Source: Pleionea mediterranea
GTDB taxonomy: Bacteria > Pseudomonadota > Gammaproteobacteria > Enterobacterales > Kangiellaceae
Direction of reading: 5' to 3'
Assembly (NCBI RefSeq): GCF_003148745.1
Contig: NZ_QGGU01000010.1
Location: 99,387-163,386 of the forward strand
Length of the DNA stretch: 64,000 bases
How positions within the stretch are numbered: position 1 is the stretch's first letter; every line of letters begins with the position of its first letter. The notes below the pieces were generated by a model, which searched no databases, was not told where the DNA came from, and worked only from the letters and a program-made list of their open reading frames with translations. Below are positions 1 through 9,369 of this stretch, piece by piece. The translations under genes were made by a program, and so were the position numbers.

Positions 1-103
1 GTATACCCACAGCATAGGCATGACCCATCAACTGCTCGATGGCGAAATGTACCCGTTAACCCTGGCCGGTATGGAGCAAGCGATTAAATCCTTAAGCGAT
101 TAA
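1..103 (+). CDS. 3' end of an unidentified protein (partial)
   Basis: An open frame enters from the left edge (first full codon at base 2) and stops at a TAA at 101-103. It leaves 33 C-terminal residues beginning YTHSIGMTHQLLDGEMYPL and ending IKSLSD. The codons look protein-like and no other frame is better. Too little remains to assign a family. It could be the tail of an oxidoreductase or transferase, but that is only a guess. The gene body lies outside the window. Confidence 0.55.
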   Translation, partial: YTHSIGMTHQLLDGEMYPLTLAGMEQAIKSLSD

Positions 104-426
104 AACTTAAAACCAAGAAACATTGGGTGATTGAATTATTCTCTTAATAACACTTAATCGTTGTGCCCGGTTGAAATTTCTAATACGCGACTTTTAATAA
201 ATGTAGCCAATCTCTTACATATTTATTGCCAAGTGACTGACAATGAATTCAGCCATTAATATTTGTATTGTTGAATCGATCTATCGACAATAAAACAGCC
301 ACACCATTACTAAATCAATAGTTAAATCAATGGCTGCCTGCAATAAGCTAAAAAGGCTAATAAAAATGGATTTAGCCTACTTGGTTTCAAGTATGAAGTG
401 CAATTTAATTTCATGGAGGGAGTTTA
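104..426. other. intergenic region upstream of the 427 gene
   Basis: No gene is supported here. The stretch is AT-rich, with one weak imperfect inverted repeat (TTGTTGA ... TCGACAA near 268-291). A clear Shine-Dalgarno sequence GGAGGG lies at its right end, serving the start at 427. It presumably holds the promoter of the 427-1399 pair, but no promoter could be picked with confidence. Confidence 0.4.
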
Positions 427-960
427 ATGAACAAAATGATACTCAGCATTGTTATTTTCCAAAGCATTATCATGCTCTTTCTCGCTCATAGCTCAAACAA
501 ACTGCAAGATAAACTAAACGCACTATTGACTAATCAACATGAACTTGCAGGAGCCGTTAAAAACACCTCAGACTCTAAATTATTAAACGATCAAAAACTC
601 CGTTTTCAACAATCAGCTAACAATCCCTTATCAACCGAACACCATAACCAAGCACCAGAATGCACCACCGACAAGTTACAACAACTCATCCAAAAACTAG
701 AGAGCCAATTAAAACAAGGTAACAATTTTATACAAGGTCATAATAAAGACCCCCTTGATAATACAGTTAATAAAAACTTTAACGCTAATGAACAGGCTGT
801 CGCACATAGTATTGTCACGGCCAAAGTCAATGACATTATTAGTCTTGGTTCTATGTCTGAGCAAGACTTTTTCCTGCTAAGCCAACAAGCCTCACAATTA
901 CCCAAAGCACAACGAGATGACTTACTGAAAAAACTTGCCCGGGAACTCAACCAGCGGTAA
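427..960 (+). CDS. hypothetical membrane-anchored protein
   Basis: 177 residues, family not recognised. The start is supported by GGAGGG seven bases upstream. Residues about 4-20 form one hydrophobic helix, so the protein is probably anchored in the inner membrane with a periplasmic body. The body is polar and rich in Gln, Asn and Lys (stretches such as DKLQQLIQKLESQLKQ look helical or coiled-coil). The last ~45 residues (from about VNDIISLGSMSEQDFF) form a second helical patch. A 37 bp gap separates it from the small secreted protein at 998, so the two are probably co-transcribed. No catalytic motif is visible. Confidence 0.7.
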   Translation: MNKMILSIVIFQSIIMLFLAHSSNKLQDKLNALLTNQHELAGAVKNTSDSKLLNDQKLRFQQSANNPLSTEHHNQAPECTTDKLQQLIQKLESQLKQGNNFIQGHNKDPLDNTVNKNFNANEQAVAHSIVTAKVNDIISLGSMSEQDFFLLSQQASQLPKAQRDDLLKKLARELNQR

Positions 961-997
961 GGATTACACCCAATCGATGATACAAAAAGGAGACATT

Positions 998-1399
998 ATG
1001 AAAATCACTGTAAAACTTTATACAAAACTATCAATGACGATATCAATTTTGGTATTAACACTTTTAAGTCCGCTTGCTAACGCCATAACGGTTGTCAACA
1101 ACTCAGATGGCAGCGGTTACGCCTATGGCGTATTGGAACACAACTCAACATCCGCCAGTATTACCTGTGCAAGGGCAGAAGGTGTCAACACAAGCACCAC
1201 CAGCAGTTACAGCAGTACCTGGTGCACGGCTAATAATGGCAGTGGCAAAACCGCATACTGCTACAACAGTAGTGCCGAATTTGCTGAAAAGTTAAGAGGA
1301 TTGAGTGATCACGGTCGACTGTGGTTTAACTGGTCAGCTTCGGGCGAGTGCACTGCCATGCAAATTGTCAACTCAACAAATTACTTACCGGCCCCATAA
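998..1399 (+). CDS. small secreted cysteine-containing hypothetical protein
   Basis: 133 residues. An in-frame start lies further upstream (935) but has no ribosome site; the ATG at 998 follows AAAAAGGAG and opens directly into a signal peptide, so it was chosen. Residues 1-29 (basic N-terminus, hydrophobic core, PLANA cleavage site) are a Sec signal. The mature ~104 residues are rich in Ser, Thr, Asn and Gly and hold four cysteines (TCARAE, TWCTAN, AYCYNS, ECTAMQ), enough for two disulfides. This suggests a small, stable exported domain of unknown role. It is followed by a good terminator and is probably in an operon with the 427 gene. Confidence 0.75.
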   Translation: MKITVKLYTKLSMTISILVLTLLSPLANAITVVNNSDGSGYAYGVLEHNSTSASITCARAEGVNTSTTSSYSSTWCTANNGSGKTAYCYNSSAEFAEKLRGLSDHGRLWFNWSASGECTAMQIVNSTNYLPAP

Positions 1400-1425
1400 G
1401 TCAATTGGTAGACAACAAACTAGAG

Positions 1426-1472
1426 CAGCAAGCATTGGTATTTAATTTCGCTAATGTTTGCTGTGTTTTTTT
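1426..1472 (+). terminator. rho-independent terminator after the secreted protein
   Basis: An 11 bp stem CAGCAAGCATT (1426-1436) pairs with AATGTTTGCTG (1453-1463), with one G-T wobble and a 16-base loop. TGTTTTTTT follows immediately on the + strand. It lies 27 bases after the stop codon of the 998 gene. Confidence 0.8.
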
Positions 1473-1509
1473 AACGGTGTTTGTATTTAGTTATCAAAAA
1501 GATATTATT

Positions 1510-2799
1510 TCAATAAACTGACTTAGCACTTGTCACATAAGACCATTTTCGCCATAACTTTTCCATCGGTCCCTGCGAAAAATAATAAAGATACAGACAG
1601 CTGAACACTATATTAAATAACCCGATAACCGGGATAAGCATTAATAACTCGCTGCGACTGAGTTGATTAAATAAATTGGCACCGTAGCCATAAAAAATTA
1701 ACGCACAAATAAGCGACTGCAGCAAATAATTAGTTAATGCCATCCGCCCTACATTATTAATTGGCTTTAAATACCTTGGCCAATTAACGTGGCGCGACTG
1801 ACATAGTTTTTGATACAAACCATTCAATACCAGCACATAGCTGACGCCCTGAACAATGTAGATTATGGAATACATCACTCCTTTGATCACATGAATGTTC
1901 GGACTCAAATAGTCAAAACTCCAATGATGGTATCGACCATAAGCCAGGTACATACTGAGCACCAACAATCCCGAAGTGATACTCCAGTAATAACGCCATT
2001 TTTGGTAGCTTTCAAAAATACCGGTTCGATACAATAAAATACCAATCATCATTAAAAGTAAGGTATTAAATAATATATTGTCGTGAAACAACTGTCCTTT
2101 GATCACTTTAATGCTGTCGATATTTTCGAGAAGATTATCCCAGTAACTGCCCTGCCGAATACTAATGTCATCCTGGTAATAATCTGGATTACTTTCAGAC
2201 GTTCTGCGTTGCCAACGATTGATGGCCCGTTGCTGTGATGAGCTATGGTCATCTTCTTCCACACTTATGGCCACCTGATAAGCCTGATACTGTTCTGCCG
2301 CACGATTGGTTCTTTCGTAACCGTTATACATAATGCTACCGCAAAGCAAAAGGCTGATAAGTAACAATTGTTTTTGGCCAAAACTGCGCAGGGTAAATAA
2401 AAATAATCCACAAATGGCGTAATGGTGAAGAATATCACCATCCCATACTAAATAAGCATGAGCAATGCCTATAACAAACAGCACCAGTAACCTGCGCGCA
2501 TAAATATCCATGGCTGTAAGGCCGTTGTATTTTTGTGACAGTTTATCCATCATCAGGTAAAAACTGACACCAAATAATATCGAGAATATCGAAAAAAACT
2601 TTCCCTGAAACAGATAATAAACCCAAAAACGTACCGAATGATCCAACTCAGTATCAAAACCAAATAAATAGGGATTAAAAGATTTCGCAAAGGCGAAGTT
2701 TTCAATATTCAAAACCAGAATGCCCAGTACGGCAATGCCGCGAAGAAAGTCCAGCACATGGATCCGATCGGGTCCATAGAGAGTATTCTGATTATCCAT
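1510..2799 (-). CDS. DUF418 (YeiB-like) multi-spanning membrane protein
   Basis: 429 residues with about ten hydrophobic segments. The N-terminus RIHVLDFLRGIAVLGILVLN is the hallmark start of the YeiB/DUF418 family of inner-membrane proteins, often thought to be linked to acyl transfer or transport but without a proven reaction. The C-terminal half (RMALTNYLLQSLICALIFYG onward) matches the DUF418 domain proper. A hydrophilic region at about residues 170-220 separates the halves. ATG start at 2799 with an AAGGAA ribosome site somewhat far upstream. It stands alone, converging on the upstream operon. Confidence 0.85.
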   Translation of the reverse strand: MDNQNTLYGPDRIHVLDFLRGIAVLGILVLNIENFAFAKSFNPYLFGFDTELDHSVRFWVYYLFQGKFFSIFSILFGVSFYLMMDKLSQKYNGLTAMDIYARRLLVLFVIGIAHAYLVWDGDILHHYAICGLFLFTLRSFGQKQLLLISLLLCGSIMYNGYERTNRAAEQYQAYQVAISVEEDDHSSSQQRAINRWQRRTSESNPDYYQDDISIRQGSYWDNLLENIDSIKVIKGQLFHDNILFNTLLLMMIGILLYRTGIFESYQKWRYYWSITSGLLVLSMYLAYGRYHHWSFDYLSPNIHVIKGVMYSIIYIVQGVSYVLVLNGLYQKLCQSRHVNWPRYLKPINNVGRMALTNYLLQSLICALIFYGYGANLFNQLSRSELLMLIPVIGLFNIVFSCLYLYYFSQGPMEKLWRKWSYVTSAKSVY

Positions 2800-3031
2800 A
2801 GTTAATTATTTTTCCTTTTTCTTATGTCACTTTACTGAACATACTCGTATGGCTAACAGCATCGAAAAATTATATTTATCTAACCATATTTACCTGAGCA
2901 TCTTAGGTGAATTTAACAGCATAGCAATCCACTGAACGAATAAGTAATGATACGGTTAGGTAATGAAGGACTTGCACTACAATAATCACTTAAATGGCTT
3001 AATACATCAATAAATTTTAAACTTTTGCTCG

Positions 3032-3949
3032 TTAAACAGGCGCATACTTTAAACGCTGCTGTGAGTGAAACTCGAACGTTTTTCCACTGATGGGATCATC
3101 AAAGCTTAAAGACTGGGCCAATAGCTGCAATGGCATATTGTAATCTTCCGCCTGTTCACGGGGCTTTAGTATGGGATAAAAGCGATCGTTTAAAATCGGC
3201 ATGCCTATACTCATCATATGCAATCTGAGCTGATGAGTTTTACCCGTGTGCGGCGTCAGTTGAAACAGGCCGATATCGGATGATGTTTTAATCAACGATA
3301 AATCGCTGCGGGCGTTAATCTGATCGGGTGATTCCACTGTTATCTGTTGCTGGACTCGTGATTTGGCACTGGCTTTAATCCGGTTTGCCACCTGCCAGTG
3401 GATGGGAACGGATTGGTTTTTAATGTCCTGTTTTAAGTTGGCAACCGCAACGTATCGCTTGGTTACTTTTTGATCGGCAAATAACTTGAAATATCGTGGA
3501 CGACTCTCTGAATTAATCGAAAACATTACCAGTCCGGCAGTATCACGATCCAACCGGTGCACTGGCACTATGTCATCCTGCTTTAATTCTCGTTGCAAAC
3601 GTGCCAGCAGGCATTCATTAACAAACTGACCACCGGGCGTTACCTGTAAAAAATGCGGCTTATCGATCACAAGGATATGTTCATTCCGAAAAATCAGTTT
3701 GTGTTCAAATGGAATAACTGGCTCATGACTGACTTCGCGGTAATAACACACCACCTTGCCGGCATTGTACGACGTGTCACTTTGAATGGCCGTTCCATTT
3801 TGCCAATGTACCTTGCCGGCATCGATACGTTGTTGCCATTGCGCTTTTGTAATGTTCGAAAAGTGTTCAATCAGAAAATCCAGAACAGTAGTCCAGCGTT
3901 CGGCTTTCGCAGGCAGAGTAATTTTTGAAGGGCGTTTGGCAATGCTCAT
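3032..3949 (-). CDS. RluA-family pseudouridine synthase
   Basis: Isomerises specific uridines in rRNA or tRNA to pseudouridine. The catalytic motif HRLDRDTAGLV carries the invariant Asp, and IDKPHFLQVTPGG is the family's substrate-loop region. TGKTHQLRLHMMSIGMPILNDRFY is the conserved C-terminal motif. The N-terminal ~70 residues resemble an S4-like RNA-binding domain. The frame extends 12 codons upstream to a TTG at 3985, but the ATG at 3949 (MSIAKRPSK) is the better start. The exact target (RluA, RluC, RluD or TruC subtype) cannot be told from sequence reading. The gene stands alone and is divergent from the AraC regulator at 4169. Confidence 0.88.
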   Translation of the reverse strand: MSIAKRPSKITLPAKAERWTTVLDFLIEHFSNITKAQWQQRIDAGKVHWQNGTAIQSDTSYNAGKVVCYYREVSHEPVIPFEHKLIFRNEHILVIDKPHFLQVTPGGQFVNECLLARLQRELKQDDIVPVHRLDRDTAGLVMFSINSESRPRYFKLFADQKVTKRYVAVANLKQDIKNQSVPIHWQVANRIKASAKSRVQQQITVESPDQINARSDLSLIKTSSDIGLFQLTPHTGKTHQLRLHMMSIGMPILNDRFYPILKPREQAEDYNMPLQLLAQSLSFDDPISGKTFEFHSQQRLKYAPV

Positions 3950-4168
3950 TTTGAGAATTAGAGCATGAGACTTGTTTTGGTGCAACGATCAACCAATCGC
4001 CTTACTACTGTTTTAAAAAGACAAGCTGCTGATTATTTATGATAACTTGTTATTTATGATGACATGCGACAGTGTAGAAAAACAAAGCTTGCATCAACTC
4101 ATTCGCTTTACCCGGGAGTTTGCATTGACTAATATAGCCTTGCGTCCATCATCAGGCTTATTAAATCA

Positions 4169-5242
4169 ATGGAACAGCTGATCCAGTTTCAACCGTTACA
4201 ACTTTTAGATTTACTGTTTCGCTTCGCCAGCGTCGGGGTACTTTTATGCCTGGCGATTATGCCGCGACAAAAACAATATTGGTGGAGTCTCGCGTTAATT
4301 ATTTGCTCTATTGGTTATTTATTACTCACAGCGCCTATCGCAAATACGCACTATGGCTGGTTAAGGCCGCCTCTCTTGTTACTTACCGAATTAACAACCC
4401 TTGCTTTGTTTGGTGTCTACTGGCTACACGTTCATGGCCGTTCACCGCTTGAAAAATGCTCTATCTGGTTAAAAAGCCTATTGGTTATCTGGTTGCTTTG
4501 GCTTGGTTATTTTTTCCTGTTAAACGGTGGTAAAGGGGTTTATCACGATATCCATCATGCGCTTAGTTTTTCGCTATTAATTTATATTCTGGTTGATGCT
4601 CTACGCGGTCTAAATGATGATCTGGTAGAAAAGCGCCGATACTGGCGATTAGCCATGATTGCCGCCATCAGTTTGTACATGGCAATGCTTACCTTAATTG
4701 AGCTCACCCTGATAGAACTAAAAGACAATCAACTCTTCAGTATCGGCAATGTATTATTTACCTTGCTGTTAAGCTTATCCATTGTTCGCTTTGTTTTTAT
4801 AAATAATCGACTACAACTCAACCAGGATAAACAAAAAGCGGCACCTTCAGTTGACGCAGCAAACACCAATGCGGACTTAAATCAGCAGCAATCAATAAAC
4901 GTTCACCCACTGATAGCAAAACTCGATGACGCCATGAAAAATGGCGCCTATCAACAAAATGGCCTGTCGATCAGTCAGCTCGCCAGTGATTTAGCTGTTC
5001 CGGCGCATCAATTGCGAAAAGTGATCAATACAGAACTCGGTTTTGACAACTTTTCACAATACCTTAACAGCTACCGACTCCCCGCCGTGTGCCGGTTACT
5101 TGAAGATCCGGCGCGTAAGCAGGACCCCATATTAACGCTGGCGTTGGAAGCCGGGTATAATTCTATTGCCCCCTTTAATCGCGCTTTTAGGCAATTAAAA
5201 GGCGTAACCCCCTCCGAATATCGTAATCAATTTCAAAAATGA
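4169..5242 (+). CDS. membrane-bound AraC-family transcriptional regulator
   Basis: 357 residues. Residues about 1-210 contain seven hydrophobic helices; the last ~110 residues are an AraC/XylS double helix-turn-helix (ISQLASDLAVPAHQLRKVIN, then the second HTH ending GYNSIAPFNRAFRQLKGVTPSEYR). A linker rich in Gln and Asn joins them. This 7-helix plus AraC layout implies a regulator that senses a signal in the membrane. It lies 157 bp upstream of the serine hydrolase at 5399 in the same direction, so that gene is a natural candidate target or operon partner. The signal is unknown. Confidence 0.85.
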   Translation: MEQLIQFQPLQLLDLLFRFASVGVLLCLAIMPRQKQYWWSLALIICSIGYLLLTAPIANTHYGWLRPPLLLLTELTTLALFGVYWLHVHGRSPLEKCSIWLKSLLVIWLLWLGYFFLLNGGKGVYHDIHHALSFSLLIYILVDALRGLNDDLVEKRRYWRLAMIAAISLYMAMLTLIELTLIELKDNQLFSIGNVLFTLLLSLSIVRFVFINNRLQLNQDKQKAAPSVDAANTNADLNQQQSINVHPLIAKLDDAMKNGAYQQNGLSISQLASDLAVPAHQLRKVINTELGFDNFSQYLNSYRLPAVCRLLEDPARKQDPILTLALEAGYNSIAPFNRAFRQLKGVTPSEYRNQFQK

Positions 5243-5398
5243 TCAGCATTTTTCAATATCGATAAGACCGCAAGCCGCCTATTGTCTAGTCTGGCAATGT
5301 TTTCTAAGTGTTTTTATAAATAGCTTCACAATGAATCCTGTGCATTCTCAATATAAGAGATTGCGTCAATTCAAAACAGACCAATCAATAGGCCAACC

Positions 5399-6721
5399 AT
5401 GCGAAACAAAATTTTATTTGCCATCATTTTTATCATTATCGCCAGTTACCTTTTACTGTCGCCGGTGTATCAGTTTTATGCCCATCGCGGTGACGTCCCC
5501 ATGCCCTTCTGGAATTATCAAACCATTCCAGACGCTGCCCCAAGTTTTAGTCAGGTTTCGGATCAACGTTTTGAATCCATTGCAAACCAGGCGATTAAGC
5601 AACTGGAACAACACCGACACTCAATCAACAGTCCAGCTATTTCCGCCGCCATAGCTGTCGATGGCAAGCTGGTTTGGAGCGGAGGCTCAGGCTGGGCGAA
5701 CTTGAAGAAGAAACAACCGGTCACTGCCGACACTCAATTTCGAATTGGCAGCACTTCCAAGGCATTAACATCAACTCTGCTTGCCCGGCTGGTGCAGCAG
5801 AACAAAATCAATCTGGATACTTCGCTGGATCATTTATCATTGGGAGAGCTGAATCCCGCATGGAGTAACATCACACCCCGTCAACTGGCTTCGCATACGG
5901 CTGGTTTGCCACACTATAAAGGTAACAGCGAGTGGTATGGATTGTATAAGTTTATGGCTCTGAATCAGCGTTATGATGAAGTGTTAGACGCCGTAAAACT
6001 GTTTAATGAAAGTGAGCTGTTGTTTCAACCGGGCGAAGAATTCAGTTATTCCAGCTTGGGTACTGTATTACTGAGTGCAGCAATAGAAGAAGCTGGCGGT
6101 CAATCGTATCAGGCGTTAATCAATCAACAAGTTTTACAACCGCTTGATATGACTGACACTCAACCTGAACCTGAAAGCCATCAAAAACCGAAAAACCTGG
6201 CCGAATTTTACTGGCGTGCCGATGAGTCTAAGCCGCGGGTTCGACCCTGGCGAGATGTGGATTTAAGTCATCGCCTTGCTGGCGGCGGATTTATCTCAAC
6301 ACCAGAGGATTTAGTCAAACTTGGTCTCGGATTTATCGATAATGAATTTTTGAATGAAAATACTCGACAGACATTCTGGACACCGCAAACACTCAACAAC
6401 GGCGAAGTAAACCACCAGCGCTATGCCATTGGCTGGCGTGTTCACAAATTCGATATGGGCCAAGGCATAGGTGAAGTGCTGAACGCTAATCATGGCGGTG
6501 TATCACGAGGATCACAAAGCTGGTTGATGGTGATCCCGGAACATCGAATGGCAGTGGCGGTCAACATTAACACCAAAACGGAAGTGTTTTGGGATTTTGG
6601 CAGCGTATCAACCGACCTCGCCAAACTGTTTTTGCAAGCCTCAATGGAGAGTGCTAAAAAGGAGAGTTCAGAAAAAGAGAGCTCCGAAATAGAAAACTTT
6701 AAAAAACATAATGCCGAATAA
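5399..6721 (+). CDS. serine beta-lactamase-like (class C / S12) hydrolase
   Basis: 440 residues. Residues 1-25 form a signal anchor. The active-site motif SxxK is S118-T-S-K121 (RIGSTSKALTS). The second motif is YSS in EEFSYSSLGTVLL (usually YxN), and NANHGGVSRG supplies the third element as HGG. This is the penicillin-binding/esterase superfamily that includes AmpC, DD-peptidases and esterases. The altered YxN argues against a true beta-lactamase and for a periplasmic esterase or peptidase. The C-terminal tail is charged and repetitive (AKKESSEKESSEIE) and probably dispensable. The hairpin at 6756 follows the stop. Confidence 0.85.
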   Translation: MRNKILFAIIFIIIASYLLLSPVYQFYAHRGDVPMPFWNYQTIPDAAPSFSQVSDQRFESIANQAIKQLEQHRHSINSPAISAAIAVDGKLVWSGGSGWANLKKKQPVTADTQFRIGSTSKALTSTLLARLVQQNKINLDTSLDHLSLGELNPAWSNITPRQLASHTAGLPHYKGNSEWYGLYKFMALNQRYDEVLDAVKLFNESELLFQPGEEFSYSSLGTVLLSAAIEEAGGQSYQALINQQVLQPLDMTDTQPEPESHQKPKNLAEFYWRADESKPRVRPWRDVDLSHRLAGGGFISTPEDLVKLGLGFIDNEFLNENTRQTFWTPQTLNNGEVNHQRYAIGWRVHKFDMGQGIGEVLNANHGGVSRGSQSWLMVIPEHRMAVAVNINTKTEVFWDFGSVSTDLAKLFLQASMESAKKESSEKESSEIENFKKHNAE

Positions 6722-6755
6722 CGGAATTATCAGTAAAAGCATAATAATTCGTTGT

Positions 6756-6789
6756 TTACCTATACTGGCATGATTACCAGTATAGGTAA
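6756..6789 (+). terminator. hairpin after the serine hydrolase, probable terminator
   Basis: A perfect 13 bp inverted repeat (arms 6756-6768 and 6777-6789, core ACCTATACTGG / CCAGTATAGGT, 8-base loop) lies 35 bp past the stop. The following bases are T-rich but not a clean T run, so termination is likely rather than certain. The remainder to 7073 is AT-rich with no gene or other structure seen; it should hold the promoter of the sigma factor. Confidence 0.55.
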
Positions 6790-7073
6790 TGTTCTTTGTA
6801 TTATTTTAATATTTATGAATCTATTCACTCTTTCGTCAATTTCACTCATCTTAATGAACCTGAAGCTCTTTTCACTCGTCTTACTATTAACCGCTACACT
6901 ATATAGCAACGATATTTAGCAAGAATATATAGCTCCTACATTTAACAAGAAGATATAGTAAAAACGATTACCGTAAGATATTGGAAGCAAAGACAAGTAC
7001 GGAAAAGTTAGTGCAGAAAAAAATAGCGCACTAAAAGACAGAAATCATTAACCAGAAAAATAATGAGTCATTC

Positions 7074-7607
7074 ATGCAGCAGGCACAGCAGGATCTATTG
7101 GTACTGGAGGCACAAAGTGGTAACGAAAAGGCCTTTGAATGCTTGATCGCCTGGTACCACCCGCAACTGGTAAAGTTTGCCTGCAGTCTTTGTGGCAATC
7201 AGGCTCTGGCAAAAGATGCGGTGCAGGATGTCTGGATCACCATTACCCGTAAGCTGCGCACACTGGATGATCCCAGAGCATTTAAAAGTTGGTTATTTCG
7301 GGCGGTACGATGGCGCGTAACGGATTTGGCAAAGTCAAAATTCAATCAATTTATTGAACTGGATGAAACCGATACGTCCACTCTGCCAATGGAAACAACA
7401 GCAGTGAATGAAACTGCCATTGAACAGCGGCAGATGAATAAGCTGATTCATCGGTTACCCAAAAAAGAACGCGCCATAGTTACGCTGTATTATATGGCAG
7501 ATATGACCGTAGCAGAAATAGCACAGGTGCAACAAATACCACAAGGCACGGTTAAGTCACAATTAAACCGGGCTCGTAAACAACTGGCACAACTGCTGGA
7601 TCAATGA
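7074..7607 (+). CDS. ECF-type RNA polymerase sigma factor
   Basis: 177 residues with the two-domain sigma-70 layout of extracytoplasmic-function factors. Region 2 spans about residues 20-85 (QALAKDAVQDVWITITRKL, then WLFRAVRWRVTDL). Region 4 is at the C-terminus (LPKKERAIVTLYYMADMTVAEIAQ, then GTVKSQLNRARKQL). It directs core polymerase to a small regulon. The next gene, 74 bp on, is a short two-helix membrane protein, the position where an anti-sigma factor usually lies. Start ATG at 7074; the ribosome site is weak. Confidence 0.88.
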   Translation: MQQAQQDLLVLEAQSGNEKAFECLIAWYHPQLVKFACSLCGNQALAKDAVQDVWITITRKLRTLDDPRAFKSWLFRAVRWRVTDLAKSKFNQFIELDETDTSTLPMETTAVNETAIEQRQMNKLIHRLPKKERAIVTLYYMADMTVAEIAQVQQIPQGTVKSQLNRARKQLAQLLDQ

Positions 7608-7681
7608 TGGCTCAATATAAACGCTAATTTTAAATAGAGAATATAACCATTAATTTTGACGAATAAACCGAGGAGGTTTAC

Positions 7682-8062
7682 ATGTCTATCGACGATAAAA
7701 TCAAACAAGCATTAAAAATGGATGAAGCGGAAGTGGAGCAGGTTCTACTGCAAGAAACCGGAATATTCTCACGTGTGTTGGGTGTCTTTCGTGGCAGCAT
7801 GCGCGGCTGGAACATCTTTGGTTTTATCCTTTCGTTTGTCAGTGCGGGATTTATGTTCTGGTGCGGTTATCACTTTTTTATCAATAATGCCACAGATAAC
7901 AAGTTAGCCTGGGGCGTCGGATTTTTAACCTTTTTAATAGGCACTATGGTGACAAAAATATGGTTCTGGATGGAAATGAATCGCTACGCGACCAGTCGAG
8001 AAATCAAACGTCTGGAACTGGCCATTGCACAGCTAACTGAAAAGCTTAGTCACGAAAAATAA
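7682..8062 (+). CDS. small two-helix membrane protein, DUF6768-like, sigma-factor partner
   Basis: 126 residues, strong AGGAGG ribosome site. Layout: a short acidic cytoplasmic N-terminus (IDDKIKQALKMDEAEVEQ), two transmembrane helices (about 43-66 and 76-96), then a basic/coiled C-terminal helix (SREIKRLELAIAQLTEKL). This resembles DUF6768 proteins that accompany ECF sigma factors, from memory of the family. It probably controls or senses for the upstream sigma factor, although it lacks the classical zinc anti-sigma motif. Confidence 0.72.
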   Translation: MSIDDKIKQALKMDEAEVEQVLLQETGIFSRVLGVFRGSMRGWNIFGFILSFVSAGFMFWCGYHFFINNATDNKLAWGVGFLTFLIGTMVTKIWFWMEMNRYATSREIKRLELAIAQLTEKLSHEK

Positions 8063-8075
8063 AGCTTGGCGCTCA

Positions 8076-8366
8076 TCACCGACGCGGCTTATATTCTGAG
8101 AAGAACCCAGAAAAGGAATTATCCAAAGGTACAAAATGCCATTTCTTAATGCATTTTGTGCATTGGTAGATTTCACCATAAGTTTCTTTTTTATCAAAGA
8201 CCAGTTGCTTTTTTCGCGTTGCGTTTTTGATCTGATCCAGAACCGCTTGTTCGATATCGATGGTGGGCAACTTTCCTTTGTACGCCGCTAGTGAATCACA
8301 AAAGGAACAGATCTTCGGTGGCTGATACTTAGGTGTTTTGTCGTTAATTTTGTTTCTTTTACCCAT
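8076..8366 (-). CDS. small hypothetical protein with two CxxC pairs
   Basis: 96 residues, family not recognised. Two CxxC knuckles (ICSFCDSL near residue 21 and YQCTKCIKKW near 69) are spaced like a zinc ribbon. An intervening helix contains VLDQIKNATRKKQLVFDKKE. Ends are strongly basic, so nucleic-acid binding is possible. Start ATG at 8366. It converges on the DUF6768 gene with only 13 bp between stops. Confidence 0.6.
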   Translation of the reverse strand: MGKRNKINDKTPKYQPPKICSFCDSLAAYKGKLPTIDIEQAVLDQIKNATRKKQLVFDKKETYGEIYQCTKCIKKWHFVPLDNSFSGFFSEYKPRR

Positions 8367-8398
8367 TGAACATCGTCGCTATAAACTGTCTAATAAAA

Positions 8399-9369
8399 TT
8401 AATTTTTTTCACTTGATAACATATTCATTATTAACTTAATAATGATATCTTTTTGCTTTGGGTCTGACTCTGCAACTAATAAAGTTAACGCGGTGAGTCC
8501 CGTGTCATTAATTACAGGCTGATTCTGGGCATTGAATAAACGTTGGTTTCGATGCAAAAAGTCAACAAATAAAAATGCACCACTGCGTTTATTTCCATCC
8601 GAAAAGGGATGATTTTTTACAACAAAATACAACTTTCTATTGTTGGGTATGCAGGCTCACCAAATACCGACTGTTCAAGGTTTCCAAGTATAGACTCCAA
8701 CCCATCTTTATCATTGGGGTTTGCAAATAAAGAAGTAGCCTCTCCTCGCTCCATTAATTGCTTCTTTAAGTCTTGCAAGGCAGATTTGGCTTCTATTATT
8801 GACGGCAGTGAACCACCAGTCTGGCCTGAAGGAGTTTCTAAAAGCCCTTCATCGTATCGTTGTAACCATAAAAATGTTTGAGTATAACGGCTAACTATTT
8901 CAACCAAACCACGACCAGCATCTTTAGTTAGCTCATCACTTTTAGCTGCTTTTTCGATAAGTTTTATAGCCTGCTCGAGCTCTTTCGCATTCTGATCGAA
9001 TCGTTGTTTATTAATGGTGTAGCCTTGTATGAGGTGCTCTTTTAAGCGCTGAGTGGCCCATTGCCGAAACCGCACACCTTGTTGTGACTTCACTCTGCAC
9101 CCCACTGATATAGCGACATCCAAATTATAGTGGTTCACAAGGTAGTTTTTACCATCGTCGGCAGTTGTCCGGAATTTCCGGACAACTCGATCTTCAAATA
9201 ACTCCCCTTCTTTAAAAATATTTCGAATATGTTCTGAAATAGTGCGTTTATTTTTATCAAAAAGATTGCACAGTTGTCCCTGTGTAACCCAGATAGTGTC
9301 GTTTTCCAACATGATACTCAGTTGGGTTTGTCCATCTTCCGTTTGGTATATCTCAATTTGTTTAGTCAT
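8399..9369 (-). pseudogene. RhuM-Fic family protein, broken by a frameshifting deletion
   Basis: The 5' part (9369-8617) encodes a RhuM-like region: DGQTQLSIMLENDTIWVTQG, then ISVGCRVKSQQGVRFRQWAT, then a helical segment ending GEPAYPTIE, followed by out-of-frame SCILL and a stop. The Fic core continues in another frame from about 8632: LYFVVKNHPFSDGNKRSGAF, with the catalytic HPFxDGNKR motif intact, down to the stop at 8399. Intact relatives join these regions with a short helix (roughly IEEKAAHLLY). About 5 residues are missing here and the frame is lost, which suggests a deletion of about 16 bases near 8625-8632. Intact family members would AMPylate target proteins; this copy should be inactive. 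Confidence 0.75.

Noticed and set aside
5399-6721. True class C beta-lactamase
   Set aside because: SxxK is present but the YxN motif reads YSS and KTG is replaced by HGG. Together with the long charged tail this fits a general esterase or DD-peptidase-like enzyme better than AmpC.
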